Source: Pseudomonas sp. MUP55 (GTDB lineage Bacteria; Pseudomonadota; Gammaproteobacteria; Pseudomonadales; Pseudomonadaceae). From it: DNA of 64,000 nucleotides. Shown here one piece after another: positions 56,601 through 63,300 of this stretch. Each line of letters begins with the position of its first letter. The first letter of the stretch is position 1. The translations under genes and the position numbers were made by a program. The notes below the pieces were generated by a model, which saw nothing but the letters and a program-made list of their open reading frames with translations, was not told the DNA's origin and ran no database searches. Location of the stretch: assembly GCF_034043515.1 (NCBI RefSeq), contig NZ_CP138214.1, positions 186,001 through 250,000 of the forward strand, given 5' to 3'.

Positions 56601-58159
56601 CCCGTAGCGCGGTCAGCGAAGGCACGATTGTGGTTCGCAATGCCGAAGGCGCCAATGATTTGGTGGGGTTGAACCGCGACACTGCCAGTGCCAATCAGAA
56701 GCTCGACCGGCCTGATGAAAAGGCCATGCAGGAACGTATCGACCTGATTCAGAGCTCGGCGCAGTTGGCCAGTGGGGTGATCAGTGCGGTAGGCAAGGCG
56801 AAAGCGGATGAAGCCAAGACTCTGGCTGATCAGGCGAAAGCCCAGACCGAAGCCGGTTCACCGGCTGCCGCAGCGACGGTTCTTGCAGCCAATACGGCCT
56901 ACGCCGAAGCTCAACGCTGGCAGGTCGGCGGCGACAAGCGTTTGATGGCTGATATCGCTTCCGGGTTAATCGCCGCCGGCCTGGGTGGTGCACCCGCGGG
57001 TACGACCGTTGGCATTGTAGCCAACACCGCCTCCAGTGACATCTTCAACAAGATTGGTGATTACGCTCAATCCCGCGCGATTGATCCTGAATCGGATGCG
57101 GCCACGCGAGCAGCCTGGGCCGAAGGTGGTGCCGCTCGTGTGATGTTGCATGCGCTGGCGGGGGCAGCAATCGGGCTTTCCAGCGCAAATGTGCAGAGCG
57201 GCGCGTTGGGGGCGGGAACGTCTGCTGCTCTGATGCCGATCATTGCTGATGCGTTGGGTAAAAATGACATCAAGGGAGTGGACCAAGATACGATGGCCGC
57301 ATTGATCGCTGTAGGTGTCGGCGCTGCGGTTGGCTCCGGAAATGGCACCGCCGGCGCAGTCGTTGCGGGTGGCAATGCGATGTCGGTCGACGTGTATAAC
57401 CGAGCAGCGCACGATGACGAGCTCGCAGCGATCAAGGCTGAGGTTGAGAAAGGTGAATTCTCGGAGGCGGACGTGAAGAAAGCCGTGTGTTTCTCCATCA
57501 AATGCTGGGCGCATTTGGACAGAGGCTCAAAGGAGTATCAAGAGGCTTATCTAACCGAAGCCGATATGGTCGGGTTAAGCAACGTGCTTGAATGGGCGGA
57601 TGCCCAAAGGGATCGGGGGTTATTCAAGTATTCGATGATCGATAATGTATTGGACTTCGGTACACGCGATGCGCTTCCCGTGAGCAAGGACGTCGCTGCC
57701 ATAGGGGGTGGGGCGGTCAGTGTGTCGGCGGGTTATACATTATGTGTCTCTATCATCGGGTGCAGCTTTGGCGTTCCGATGGGGGCGTTCGGGCTTGGCA
57801 ACATTTCAGAAGGCACCACGGGGGTTTATAACCATTTCAACAATGACCGTGGCGGTTACAACCCGGTCAAGGAAGTCTTCAATGAGATTCCTGGCGGGTA
57901 CGGGCCGGTTATCTACAGTGGTGCGGATTTCGCATTGTCACTGGGCTCAGGCTTCGTTAAGGTCCCGCTTAAAATGGGCCTCAAGGATGGCCTCAATAAA
58001 AAGGATTCAATGTTCGGCGTCACCGTGCACAGCTTCGACAACAACAAGTTTATGTTTGGCAAGGCAGCACCTTACGGAGCAGCGCTGGGAGCGTACCTGA
58101 AGTCTGTTGCTGATAAAGGGTATACGTTTTACGAGGAGGCTTCGGGTGAGAAGAAATAA
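47666..58159 (+). CDS. cdiA: TpsA / CdiA-like filamentous exoprotein with C-terminal toxin
   Basis: 3,497-aa secreted exoprotein of a two-partner/contact-dependent inhibition system. Extended signal peptide of about 48 residues, then the TPS secretion domain (~49-300) with GNPNL (N116) and NPYGI (156-160) and a cysteine pair C162/C165. Long filamentous haemagglutinin repeats follow (~320-1,500; LDNxxG-type units), then a cysteine-containing non-repetitive region (~1,600-1,720, TCIEYVNAGDCHAGGTGRNY) where CdiA proteins carry receptor-binding sequences, a second repeat region, and a pretoxin block (GAARVMLHALAGAAIGLSSA, ~3,155). The motif VDVYNRAAH (Y3244) resembles the YNRQLH boundary of pseudomonad CdiA, giving a C-terminal toxin of ~254 aa. 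The last ~750 bp are visibly less GC-rich, as for exchanged toxin modules. The upstream TpsB and the overlapping small membrane gene complete the set. Confidence 0.92.
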   Translation: MDVRHFAFLARQPSAALKSRNSFFGLPKRGLALILANALFWQPLLAQAEGIVVSAPGTTVGQAGNGVPVVNIATPNGAGLSHNQFQQYNVGPNGVILNNATGAVVNTQLGGYIVGNPNLKGGAASVILNEVNGGSASQLRGYTEVAGQSAKVIVANPYGITCSGCGFINTPNVTLTTGKPIIDPTGQLKSYQVDGGAVTIDGEGLNASNVDRFDIITRSAKINAQINARELNVIAGRNDVDAQSLNTTPRADDGSAKPELAIDSSALGGMYAGAIKLVGTEAGVGVKLDGTLAASGGDIQLDANGRLSMAQAAATGNVKVTAQNVDLTDKVYAGQALDVQTQGDLINRKSLAARDRIALSSGGTLTNSDIIEAGVNPDNTRNAAGDVSLRAKTLNNTGTSVIASRALTVDAQTVNNQGGTLSARQRASVTAAALDNRNKGRVLSSAALDISASDLQNGQGGLITSNGPLTANAGAVHNTGGEISSLDTATLTVATLDNVAGLVTAGKALSLNAGTLDNQNGLVTSQGVLHLTGNRLDNRQKGLVASTGGVQLDVANIDNRNGELSSRAGVAVNGTQLDNSDGGLVVTASGLNLNVDQLLNRNQGLISSEGPLTVTTGTLVNRGGTLSSAGPLSIGARDAVDNQGGRLVTDGTLTLNSASVDNSQQGTLSARDALHIDTRDLNNGHGGQLTSATGLTLELNRGQFNNQGGLINGPLLVLNNLKDVNNQGGEISSSQAFTLTADNLDNSGGKVLGNTALTLRIGQALTNIKGMIAAAAVDARAASLDNSGGTLTSRGDTVLNVSGPLTNQAKGLINAANLLSINTASLDNQGGSLLGSAIAVDFGSASGDLNNTGGLITTAGNLSINHLRDLNNQGGELSSAQTLNLSGRTLDNSAGKLISNNLLVLNADTLINQNGLMSGWQGLSATAASLDNRNSGTLSSRYGDLNATLTGRLLNSGAGALVSQKALTVSAAELDNSDKGVLSSATEQNLKVTGLLNNANGGTIDSGTALDLTAQNLDNSAGSISGGTDTRLDLLATLTNTNGKLASGGPLLISRAAQINNQGGQIASQGLLTLLTGGLDNRNRGTLAANDRLSITASGLVQNGSDGLIYSQNADLKLSADRLDNAKGSLQSQGGLTLDVVNAVDNQSGKLIAQTGDLNIKAASLDNRGGTLASLKALLQTRVVGVLRNGYDLNNNRQGGVMQGQTLDLQAGGVDNYGGRISAQGGDGLVTTGNFDNRNGGLYAKGLMRVVGHDFDNSGDNDGQIAARQIDLDLSGALNNRLGIIESESTLKVRAASLDNQTGRLRALGPDGTTEFAIGGVFDNRNGVLETANTNLTLDAGSLQNLGGSVLHVGTGNFGIAPANLNDVGGSLVTRGDLTITQDNWTNSSVIQAGQLTVNVNTLDQTTTGQLLGARRFIGSGGNWSTNGLIASDGDLDLTLSGALNSSGRISSLGKLNFTAAQANLSDVASIAGGGVTRATLSGTLNNHGRLTSATDLLINAGALNNYATLGSGQALTVTTGALLNDHGLIFSGADMSLRVASLNNSYGDVYSMGNLSVDRDGKGGLADSIINRSSSMQSDGDLTLTAATIKNERAVLTVNDAGVYSASATEGTCIEYVNAGDCHAGGTGRNYVWELVTRDKLEVTAASAGSSITSGGNMTLAGGDLLNSSSSIATGGNFTARLNNLVNTGIETGETETYRLFTSARTEHPRGWFNAASALTNKYWYKSPNYTPNDLGGLEAAVANFVGIMESERTQFGKVTKIASDDQRYAAVIQAGGAVDVKAQAGIDNSVVRLGYNYIGAGAKTTTGATGASGAAGYSTRITLNQQLPPDLAQQQINPLSLPGFTLPSGQGGLFRLSGEGSSAPASTGPQGWTLGGGGVDRAPVTGPVVPGTGSSADGVVINRVQGLPDSQFVSNPQKYLIETNPQLTNLSQFLSSDYLLSKIGYDPDQAQKRLGDGLYEQRLIQQAVIARTGQRFIDGQTSDTAMFKYLMDNAIGSRHALNLSVGVSLTAEQVAALTHDIVWMENATVAGQQVLVPVLYLAQANNRLAPNGALITGNDLSLVSGADLNNVGTLRATQNLAASAGRNMVNSGLVQAGNRLDLLAGNSLTNRAGGIIAGRDVSVGAISGDVLNERTVTSHQSSSGYRTERTDFVDNAARIEAANTLALQAGRDVNSTGGVLKSGADTRIQAGRDVNLATAEQRNANVVSTYSRNSSVTQYGTVIEAGRDFQIVAARDISAIGSQLNATRDLAMVAKGNVNLASAANEQHSAFNSKKVTSVEDHVQQVSTVLKAGGDATLSAGQNLQLVASQVNAGNEAYLVAGKDLSLKAAENQDYSFYSKTKKTSQGKKFRLDETDVVNNVGSLVSAGKNSTVVAGENLLLAGSAVTAEKGATQLAAGQDVNILAATNSDSARHERKESKSSWGGLKSSKVQDKVDEKRTTALGSVVSGETVTIAAKRDATVTGSNLVSTGDLAVQAGRDLTIDAAQNTFARTDMHKEKNRDLTGVLTGNKLGLDDMTGNQKLYINSSKHNGTANEMTLTGSTIGSSAGNVSLTAGRELKVVASDLVSTKNMELSGADVTVTSGLETASQTSKDSSKSLAVGRVIAGSVVDTATSMRDAVKAARSADDPRLKAVKIAQAALAAYNLNGQASDANAQSSGFKNKIGGTPGNGSLIKIGTELANNRSKNSSEFNSVTAKQSTLNAGQDLSIVATGAAVGTQGDIQITGSSLKAANTLLLAKNDVLMQSAQNTTDRKNEGSKNKTAIGASFNIGEQNGFTLDLGAQGAKNNGNGNSVTQVNSTLDTGSLLLQSGGDTTLKGAQVRADRIKADIGGNLNIISLQDTESSRSKQSSAGFGASICIPPFCYGATVAGSANLAAANMNSDYKGVTDQSGLYAGTGGYDINVGRTTTLQGAVIASEASADKNRLSTDRLIVSDIKNVSEIKSQSAGISVSSSSTSGASMGGSIPIALKEKDHSYTRSAVSEGTIVVRNAEGANDLVGLNRDTASANQKLDRPDEKAMQERIDLIQSSAQLASGVISAVGKAKADEAKTLADQAKAQTEAGSPAAAATVLAANTAYAEAQRWQVGGDKRLMADIASGLIAAGLGGAPAGTTVGIVANTASSDIFNKIGDYAQSRAIDPESDAATRAAWAEGGAARVMLHALAGAAIGLSSANVQSGALGAGTSAALMPIIADALGKNDIKGVDQDTMAALIAVGVGAAVGSGNGTAGAVVAGGNAMSVDVYNRAAHDDELAAIKAEVEKGEFSEADVKKAVCFSIKCWAHLDRGSKEYQEAYLTEADMVGLSNVLEWADAQRDRGLFKYSMIDNVLDFGTRDALPVSKDVAAIGGGAVSVSAGYTLCVSIIGCSFGVPMGAFGLGNISEGTTGVYNHFNNDRGGYNPVKEVFNEIPGGYGPVIYSGADFALSLGSGFVKVPLKMGLKDGLNKKDSMFGVTVHSFDNNKFMFGKAAPYGAALGAYLKSVADKGYTFYEEASGEKK
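57393..58159 (+). other. Variable C-terminal toxin module of the CdiA-like protein
   Basis: Residues ~3,244-3,497 after the YNR boundary. An N-terminal charged helical part (DDELAAIKAEVEKGEFSEAD, then KKAVCFSIKCWAHLDRG), then a glycine-rich hydrophobic stretch (~3,345-3,378, GGGAVSVSAGYTLCVSIIGC and SFGVPMGAFGLGN), and a tail with GGYNPVKEVFNEIPGGYGPV. No nuclease motif is evident. The hydrophobic core and the membrane-type partner gene suggest a membrane-acting (pore-forming or ionophore-like) toxin; I do not recognise a named family. Confidence 0.55.
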
Positions 58160-58388
58160 ATGGATCGGTGGGTTTTTCTTATCGATCTCACTGTTTTCCA
58201 TGATTCTGGCGGCTAGCCTGCTACTCGCGATGATCGTCGCTGCGGTGATTTCACTTGCCCTGCGCACTGACTCGCCTTGGGTATACAACTGGATCGGCTT
58301 TCCTCTTACGTTTGTATTCGCGGCGTATTGGATCCTCACTCGATGGACGTATGTGAAGTCTTACATATCCGGTAATGGGGGAGTGTAG
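58146..58388 (+). CDS. Small two-helix membrane protein, candidate immunity protein
   Basis: 80 aa from GTG 58146, with an ideal AGGAGG 7 nt upstream lying inside the end of cdiA; the genes overlap by 14 bp, so translation is coupled. Two membrane spans: FFLSISLFSMILAASLLLAM extended by IVAAVISLAL, and WIGFPLTFVFAAYWILTRW. Position directly after the toxin end is where the cdiI immunity gene lies, and a membrane protein fits a membrane-acting toxin. Not recognised by family; a TTG at 58107 gives an alternative longer form. Confidence 0.65.
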   Translation: MRRNKWIGGFFLSISLFSMILAASLLLAMIVAAVISLALRTDSPWVYNWIGFPLTFVFAAYWILTRWTYVKSYISGNGGV

Positions 58389-58428
58389 TGACCCCCTGCG
58401 ATAAACCCCGACAGGTGAAGGACGATCA

Positions 58429-58794
58429 ATGAAACCCGGAGAAAAGGCCCTGGCCGATAGCGATCTGTGGTGGGTAGCATGATCGCGAAAATTATACAAA
58501 TATCAGCACGGGATTGGCCTGGTCTTACTCCTGGCTGCGCTACTCAATGGCTTTCTACGATTTGACGGTAGCTGGAAGTGCTTTTTCCTCATGGTGCTGG
58601 TGCAGTTGTGGTTTGGCCAGGCGGTCTACAGCTATGCGCGAGGCGCCAGGGTAGCCATCGCGCCGGGCGGCATGAGTAAGGATGCCGACCCGGAGTGGCG
58701 AGCGGCGTTGGCCGGCTTCGCCCTGTTTTATACGGGGTCTTTTTTTGTTTTTGATCCTTACATGGCCCATGTATCTACACGGAAACCCTTATGA
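58429..58794 (+). pseudogene. Membrane protein gene interrupted by an in-frame TGA
   Basis: An ATG with GAAGGA upstream opens MKPGEKALADSDLWWVA, then TGA at 58480-58482, then the same frame continues for 103 codons (SRKLYKYQHGIGLVLLLAAL ... VSTRKPL) to a TGA that overlaps the next start by 4 nt. Without the stop the protein would be 121 aa with three membrane helices (HGIGLVLLLAALLNGFLRF, FFLMVLVQLWFGQAVYSY, AALAGFALFYTGSFFVFDPY). A Trp to stop change (TGG to TGA) would explain it. Internal reinitiation at ATG 58591 could still make a 67-aa piece. Family not recognised; its place after a CDI immunity gene makes it a candidate orphan immunity or accessory protein. Confidence 0.6.
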
Positions 58795-59369
58795 GAAAAG
58801 TTGCCTTTATCCTCTCGGCCCTGATCCTAACGGGCTGTCACTCCAATGTTCGCGACTCGTCGTCCAGCCTGCTCAAAGACGGCGTGCAGTTGCAGCAGAA
58901 CAAGGTCGTGGCCGATGCCGAGCAAGCCAAGGTCATCATGCGGGCCACCGGTTTTACCTACCCTGTGCAGTTCTCCGTGCGCCGTGGCGGTGATTCCGAT
59001 CAGCGGCCGGAGATCCTCGGCACGGTAGTGGATTCGGGCCGGGGCAAGGTGTTCGGCTGGATCGCCAAGATGAGTGAGGTTGCCAACAGCGCGGCGGTCA
59101 AGCGCTTCCCGCAGTTGGAAGTGTTGGCTGATCCGGGGCAGACAATCGAGGTATTGGGCGAGTCGCGGGTGTATGACTCGCATTACTACCGCTACGCCGA
59201 AAAAATTGTCTACGCCTGCGGCCCTATGAGCTCGGCGTTCAAGCCGCAGAAGCAGAAGGTTTACCTGGTGGAGTTCGTGATCGTCGGCGCGGGCTGTGAG
59301 CAGCATGTGTATGACATCACCGATCCCGCGCAGCGCATTCCCGTCCTCGCGCCTACAAGCGTTTTTTAG
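58791..59369 (+). CDS. Lipoprotein of unknown function
   Basis: 192 aa with a lipoprotein signal (MRKVAFILSALILTGC, lipobox LTGC). Mature protein begins HSNVRDSSSSLLKDGVQLQQ, with beta-rich segments (YPVQFSVRRGGDSDQRPEIL, KVYLVEFVIVGAGCEQHVYD) and two further cysteines (C~143, C~174) that could pair. Starts within the end of the previous reading frame (ATGA), so they were probably one operon. Not recognised. Confidence 0.75.
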   Translation: MRKVAFILSALILTGCHSNVRDSSSSLLKDGVQLQQNKVVADAEQAKVIMRATGFTYPVQFSVRRGGDSDQRPEILGTVVDSGRGKVFGWIAKMSEVANSAAVKRFPQLEVLADPGQTIEVLGESRVYDSHYYRYAEKIVYACGPMSSAFKPQKQKVYLVEFVIVGAGCEQHVYDITDPAQRIPVLAPTSVF

Positions 59370-59396
59370 AGTTCAGCAGAGTTGCTCTTTAAAAAT

Positions 59397-59948
59397 ATGT
59401 TCTTGTAAATTCGATTACTTACCCTTTTTTCTGCGCTGTTGCTCAGCGGCTGTGGCTCTACTAATCACGAACAGCCTATACAAGAGCAGCCCTACGATCA
59501 CACAACCACCGCAAGAATCCGTCTTTTCGGAAACAACGGTTTGCCCGTCGCAATCAATCCTGGGCAAGACTGCGCTTCGAGCAAAGAACCTCTTTATGCC
59601 TACGGCGATACCCTTGCAGATAAGCTCAATTCCACCCTGGGCAAACACACCAGACGAAGCATTGGAATGCCTGCGTCGTGGAGGAGTGATCATCTGAGCT
59701 ATGGCGAGTCGTACTCAGAGTTTATTATCCCCGCAGGCGCCCCTTCTGTAGTCGTGATGAAAATGGTCACCGACCAATTCATCTGTGCGCCAGCTCCTCA
59801 AGTATTTACTCCTGAGGCAGGTAAGGATTATGAGGCGTATCTGGACCGGCATGACTGGAAATGCGGCGCAGTGATTCGACTGCTCTCCGGTGTAGAGACG
59901 CCCGGCCCTATCGCAGAAGTCCCGTCGAGCAGTTGCGCAAAACAATAG
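59397..59948 (+). pseudogene. Lipoprotein gene with a stop at codon 4
   Basis: The frame from 59397 reads ATG TTC TTG TAA ATT CGA TTA... and then continues without stops to TAG at 59948. Ignoring the TAA it gives MFL-x-IRLLTLFSALLLSGC, a good lipoprotein signal with lipobox LLSGC; an AAA to TAA change (Lys to stop) would explain it. The remaining ~169-aa domain (ARIRLFGNNGLPVAINPGQD, YSEFIIPAGAPSVVVMKMVT) looks intact with paired cysteines, so the loss may be recent. A TTG at 59439 would lack the signal peptide, and an ATT start at 59409 is the only other way to keep it. Confidence 0.6.
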
Positions 59949-60302
59949 ATATTCTGCCTGAGTTTCGGCCGCTTCTCCCAAGCTCAGGCAGGCGCCCACT
60001 GATGCGACAGCAACTGATCGATCTCACTCGTCGGCGGCGTCGATGCCATTCAAACCAGCCCTCGCATAAATTCCGATAAGTGGGATCCAATTCACACATC
60101 CCTCGCGAACTTTTGCCCCTTTCCTTGTACTAACCTATTCGGCGATTTGATGGCTAAGTAATGGCATTTGCTCGATATGGAAATAAGAGCTGAGGTTCTA
60201 TTTCCCGCCAGCCTGATGGTCGCGTGTCGGCAGTAATGAGCGAGCCCCCACCGCCGATTATTGCCGCATGTCCTTAATGCCCGCTGCAACGAGAGTACGA
60301 AA
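59949..60302 (+). promoter_or_regulatory. Intergenic region before the second TpsA, with duplicated TpsB promoter DNA
   Basis: 354 bp without a gene. 59954-59991 contains a 9-bp inverted repeat (CTGCCTGAG / CTCAGGCAG) with a 20-nt loop, possibly a weak terminator. About 60069-60165 repeats 45597-45697: ATTCCGATAAGTGGGATCCA is identical and GATGGCTAA(A/G)TAATGGC matches with one change; the middle is diverged. The last 30 bp (CCCGCTGCAA(T/C)GAGA) also match the DNA just before the first tpsA. Confidence 0.7.
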
Positions 60303-63300
60303 ATGGACGTTCGCCACTTCGCCTTCCTGGCCCGCCAACCTTCCGCCACCCTGAAGCGCCGCGACGCGTTCTTCGGCCTGCCCAAGCGCGGGCTGGCGTT
60401 GATCCTCGCCAACGCGCTGTTCTGGCAGCCGCTGCTGGCCCAGGCCGACGGCATCGTGGTCAGCGCGCCGGGCACCTCCGTGGGTGCGGCGGGCAATGGC
60501 GTACCGGTGGTGAACATCGCTACGCCCAATGGCGCGGGCTTGTCCCATAACCAGTTCCAGCAGTACAACGTCGGCCCCAACGGCGTGATCCTCAACAACG
60601 CCACCGGCGCGGTGGTGAACACCCAGTTGGGCGGCTATATCGTCGGCAACCCCAACCTCAAGGGCGGCGCGGCCAGCGTCATCCTCAACGAAGTCAACGG
60701 CGGCAGCGCCAGCCAGTTGCGCGGTTATACCGAAGTGGCGGGGCAGTCGGCCAAGGTCATCGTGGCTAACCCCTATGGGATTACCTGCAGCGGTTGCGGC
60801 TTTATCAACACGCCGAACGTCACCCTCACCACCGGCAAGCCCATCATCGACCCGACCGGCCAGCTGAAAAGCTACCAGGTCGATGGCGGCGCCGTGACCA
60901 TCGACGGCGAAGGCCTGAACGCCAGTAACGTCGACCGTTTCGACATCATCACCCGCTCGGCCAAGATCAACGCGCAGATCAATGCCCGCGAACTCAACGT
61001 GATCGCCGGGCGCAACGACGTCGATGCGCAAACACTGAACACCACGCCACGCGCTGACGACGGCAGCGCCAAGCCCGAGCTGGCGATTGACTCGTCGGCG
61101 CTGGGCGGCATGTACGCTGGCGCGATCAAACTGGTGGGCACCGAAGCCGGCGTGGGCGTGAAGCTCGACGGCACCTTGGCGGCGAGTGGTGGGGATATCC
61201 AGCTCGATGCCAATGGGCGCTTGAGCATGGCGCAGGCGGCGGCCACCGGGAACGTCAAGGTCACCGCGCAGAATGTCGACCTCAACGACAAGGTCTACGC
61301 CAACGGCAACGTGCAGGTCACCAGCGCTCAAGACCTGGTCAACCGCAAAAGCATCGCCGCCGGCCAGCGCATCGAGCTCAACGCGGCCAACGTGAGCAAC
61401 CCCGGCATCATCGAAGCCGGCGTCGCCGCCGACAACAGCCGCAACACCACCGGCGATCTGGTGGTCAACGCGCAGACCGTCACCACTACCGGCAACCTGC
61501 TGGCCAGCCGCGCCCTGGCGATCACCGCCGCGCAGGCGCTGACCAACCAGGACGCGATCATCCAGGCCAAGAGCGTAGACGTTACCAGCGCCAAGCTGAC
61601 CAACCAGGGGGCCAAGGCACGCCTGTTCGGCGAGCAGAGCCTGGCGATCACCTCGCCGGCCATCGTCAACCTCGGCGGCTTGATTCGCTTCGGCGAAGGC
61701 CAGGCCGCCACGCTCAACAGCGCCTCTCTGGATAACCGCCAGGGCCGTATCGAAATGGCCGGTGGCAGCCTGGTCGTCACCAGCGCCAACCTCAACAACA
61801 GCGGCGGGCAAGTCGTCGCCAACGACCTCACCGTCAACGCCGGCAACCTGAACAACCAGAACGGCGTGCTGGTGGGCAAAACCGCCACCGTCAATGCCAG
61901 CGACCTCGACAACAGCCTCAAGGGCCTGATCCAGGCGGACGGCGGCGCGCTCAACCTCAACGTCACCAACGCCTTCAACAACAACCAGGGTTTCGCCCAG
62001 GCCAGTACCGACCTCAACGTGAACGCGGGCAGCCTCAGCAACAACGCAGCCGGCGTGCTCAGCGCCGACACCGGCAAGCTGACCCTCACCGCCGCGCAAC
62101 AGCTCAACAACGCCCAGGGCCGCCTGCAGGCCGGGCAGGGCGATATCGAACTGCACGCCGCCCAGCTGAATAACCAGGGCGGTGTGATCGTCGGCAAGCA
62201 ATTGCTGCTCGACGTCACTGGTGGCGACATCGACAACCGCGCCGGGCGCGTGCTGGGCGACCAGCTCGACGTACGCGCATCAGGCCTCGACAACCGCAGC
62301 GCCGGCCTGTTGGCCGGTGGCGCCCAGGGCGTGAGCCTGCTGCTCAAAGGCCCGGGCCAGTTGCTCAACGCCCAAGGCCGTATCCAGAGCGAAGGCCTGC
62401 TGCAACTGCAGGGCGAGCGTTTCGACAACAGCGCCGGCATCCTGCTGGGCCAGACCGTCGACGTGACCGCGCAGACCTTCAACAACAGCAACAAAGGTGC
62501 GCTGGTCAGCGATGGCGGCGACGTGGTGCTCAAGGTCAGCGACCTGCTCACCAACGTCGGCGGCCAGATCGACGCGGGTGAGCGCAGCGTGCTGGTCAAG
62601 CAACTCACCACCCTCAACAACGACGGCGGCACCCTGCGCGGCAAGCGCGTGGACATTGCCGCGCAGCACCTGAACAACGACAACGGCCAACTGCTGGCTG
62701 GCGCCGAAGGCGTGAGCTACAGCGGCCAGGACCTGAGCAACCGCAAGGGCCTGATCCTCAGCGGTGGCGCGCCCACCGTACTGACCACCGGCAGCCTGCA
62801 AAACCAGGACGGCACGGTGCAAGGCGACAGCCTGAACATCACCGCCGCCAGCGTCGACAACAGCAACGGCGGCCTGCTGGCGAGCCTGGTGGGTGACCTG
62901 CAGCTGACCGTGCAAGCCCTGGCCAACCGTGGCGGCAAACTGTTCGGCAAAGAACAGCTGGCCCTCAGCGGCGCCACCCTCGACAACAGCGCGGGCGGCC
63001 AGATCAGCGGCAACCAGCTCACCCTCACCTCCCGCGACACCCTCACCAACCAGGGCGGCCTGATCGAAGCCAACCAGGGCCTGACCCTCACCGGCGGCAA
63101 CCTGGACAACAGCGCCAACGGCCAACTGCGCGCGCTGGGCGGTGCCAGCAGCAGCCTCAACCTCAGCGGCCAGGTGAACAACCAGAACGGCACTCTCGAA
63201 TTCGGCAGCCAGGCCTTCAGCCTTGACGCAGCCAGCCTCAACAACCAGAGCGGTATGCTGCAACACGCCGGCACCGGCCTGTTCCACCTCAACACCGCCG

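Noticed and set aside
58429..58482. A separate 17-codon leader peptide
   Set aside because: The downstream 103 codons are in the same frame and complete a plausible three-helix protein, so an interrupted gene is the simpler reading.
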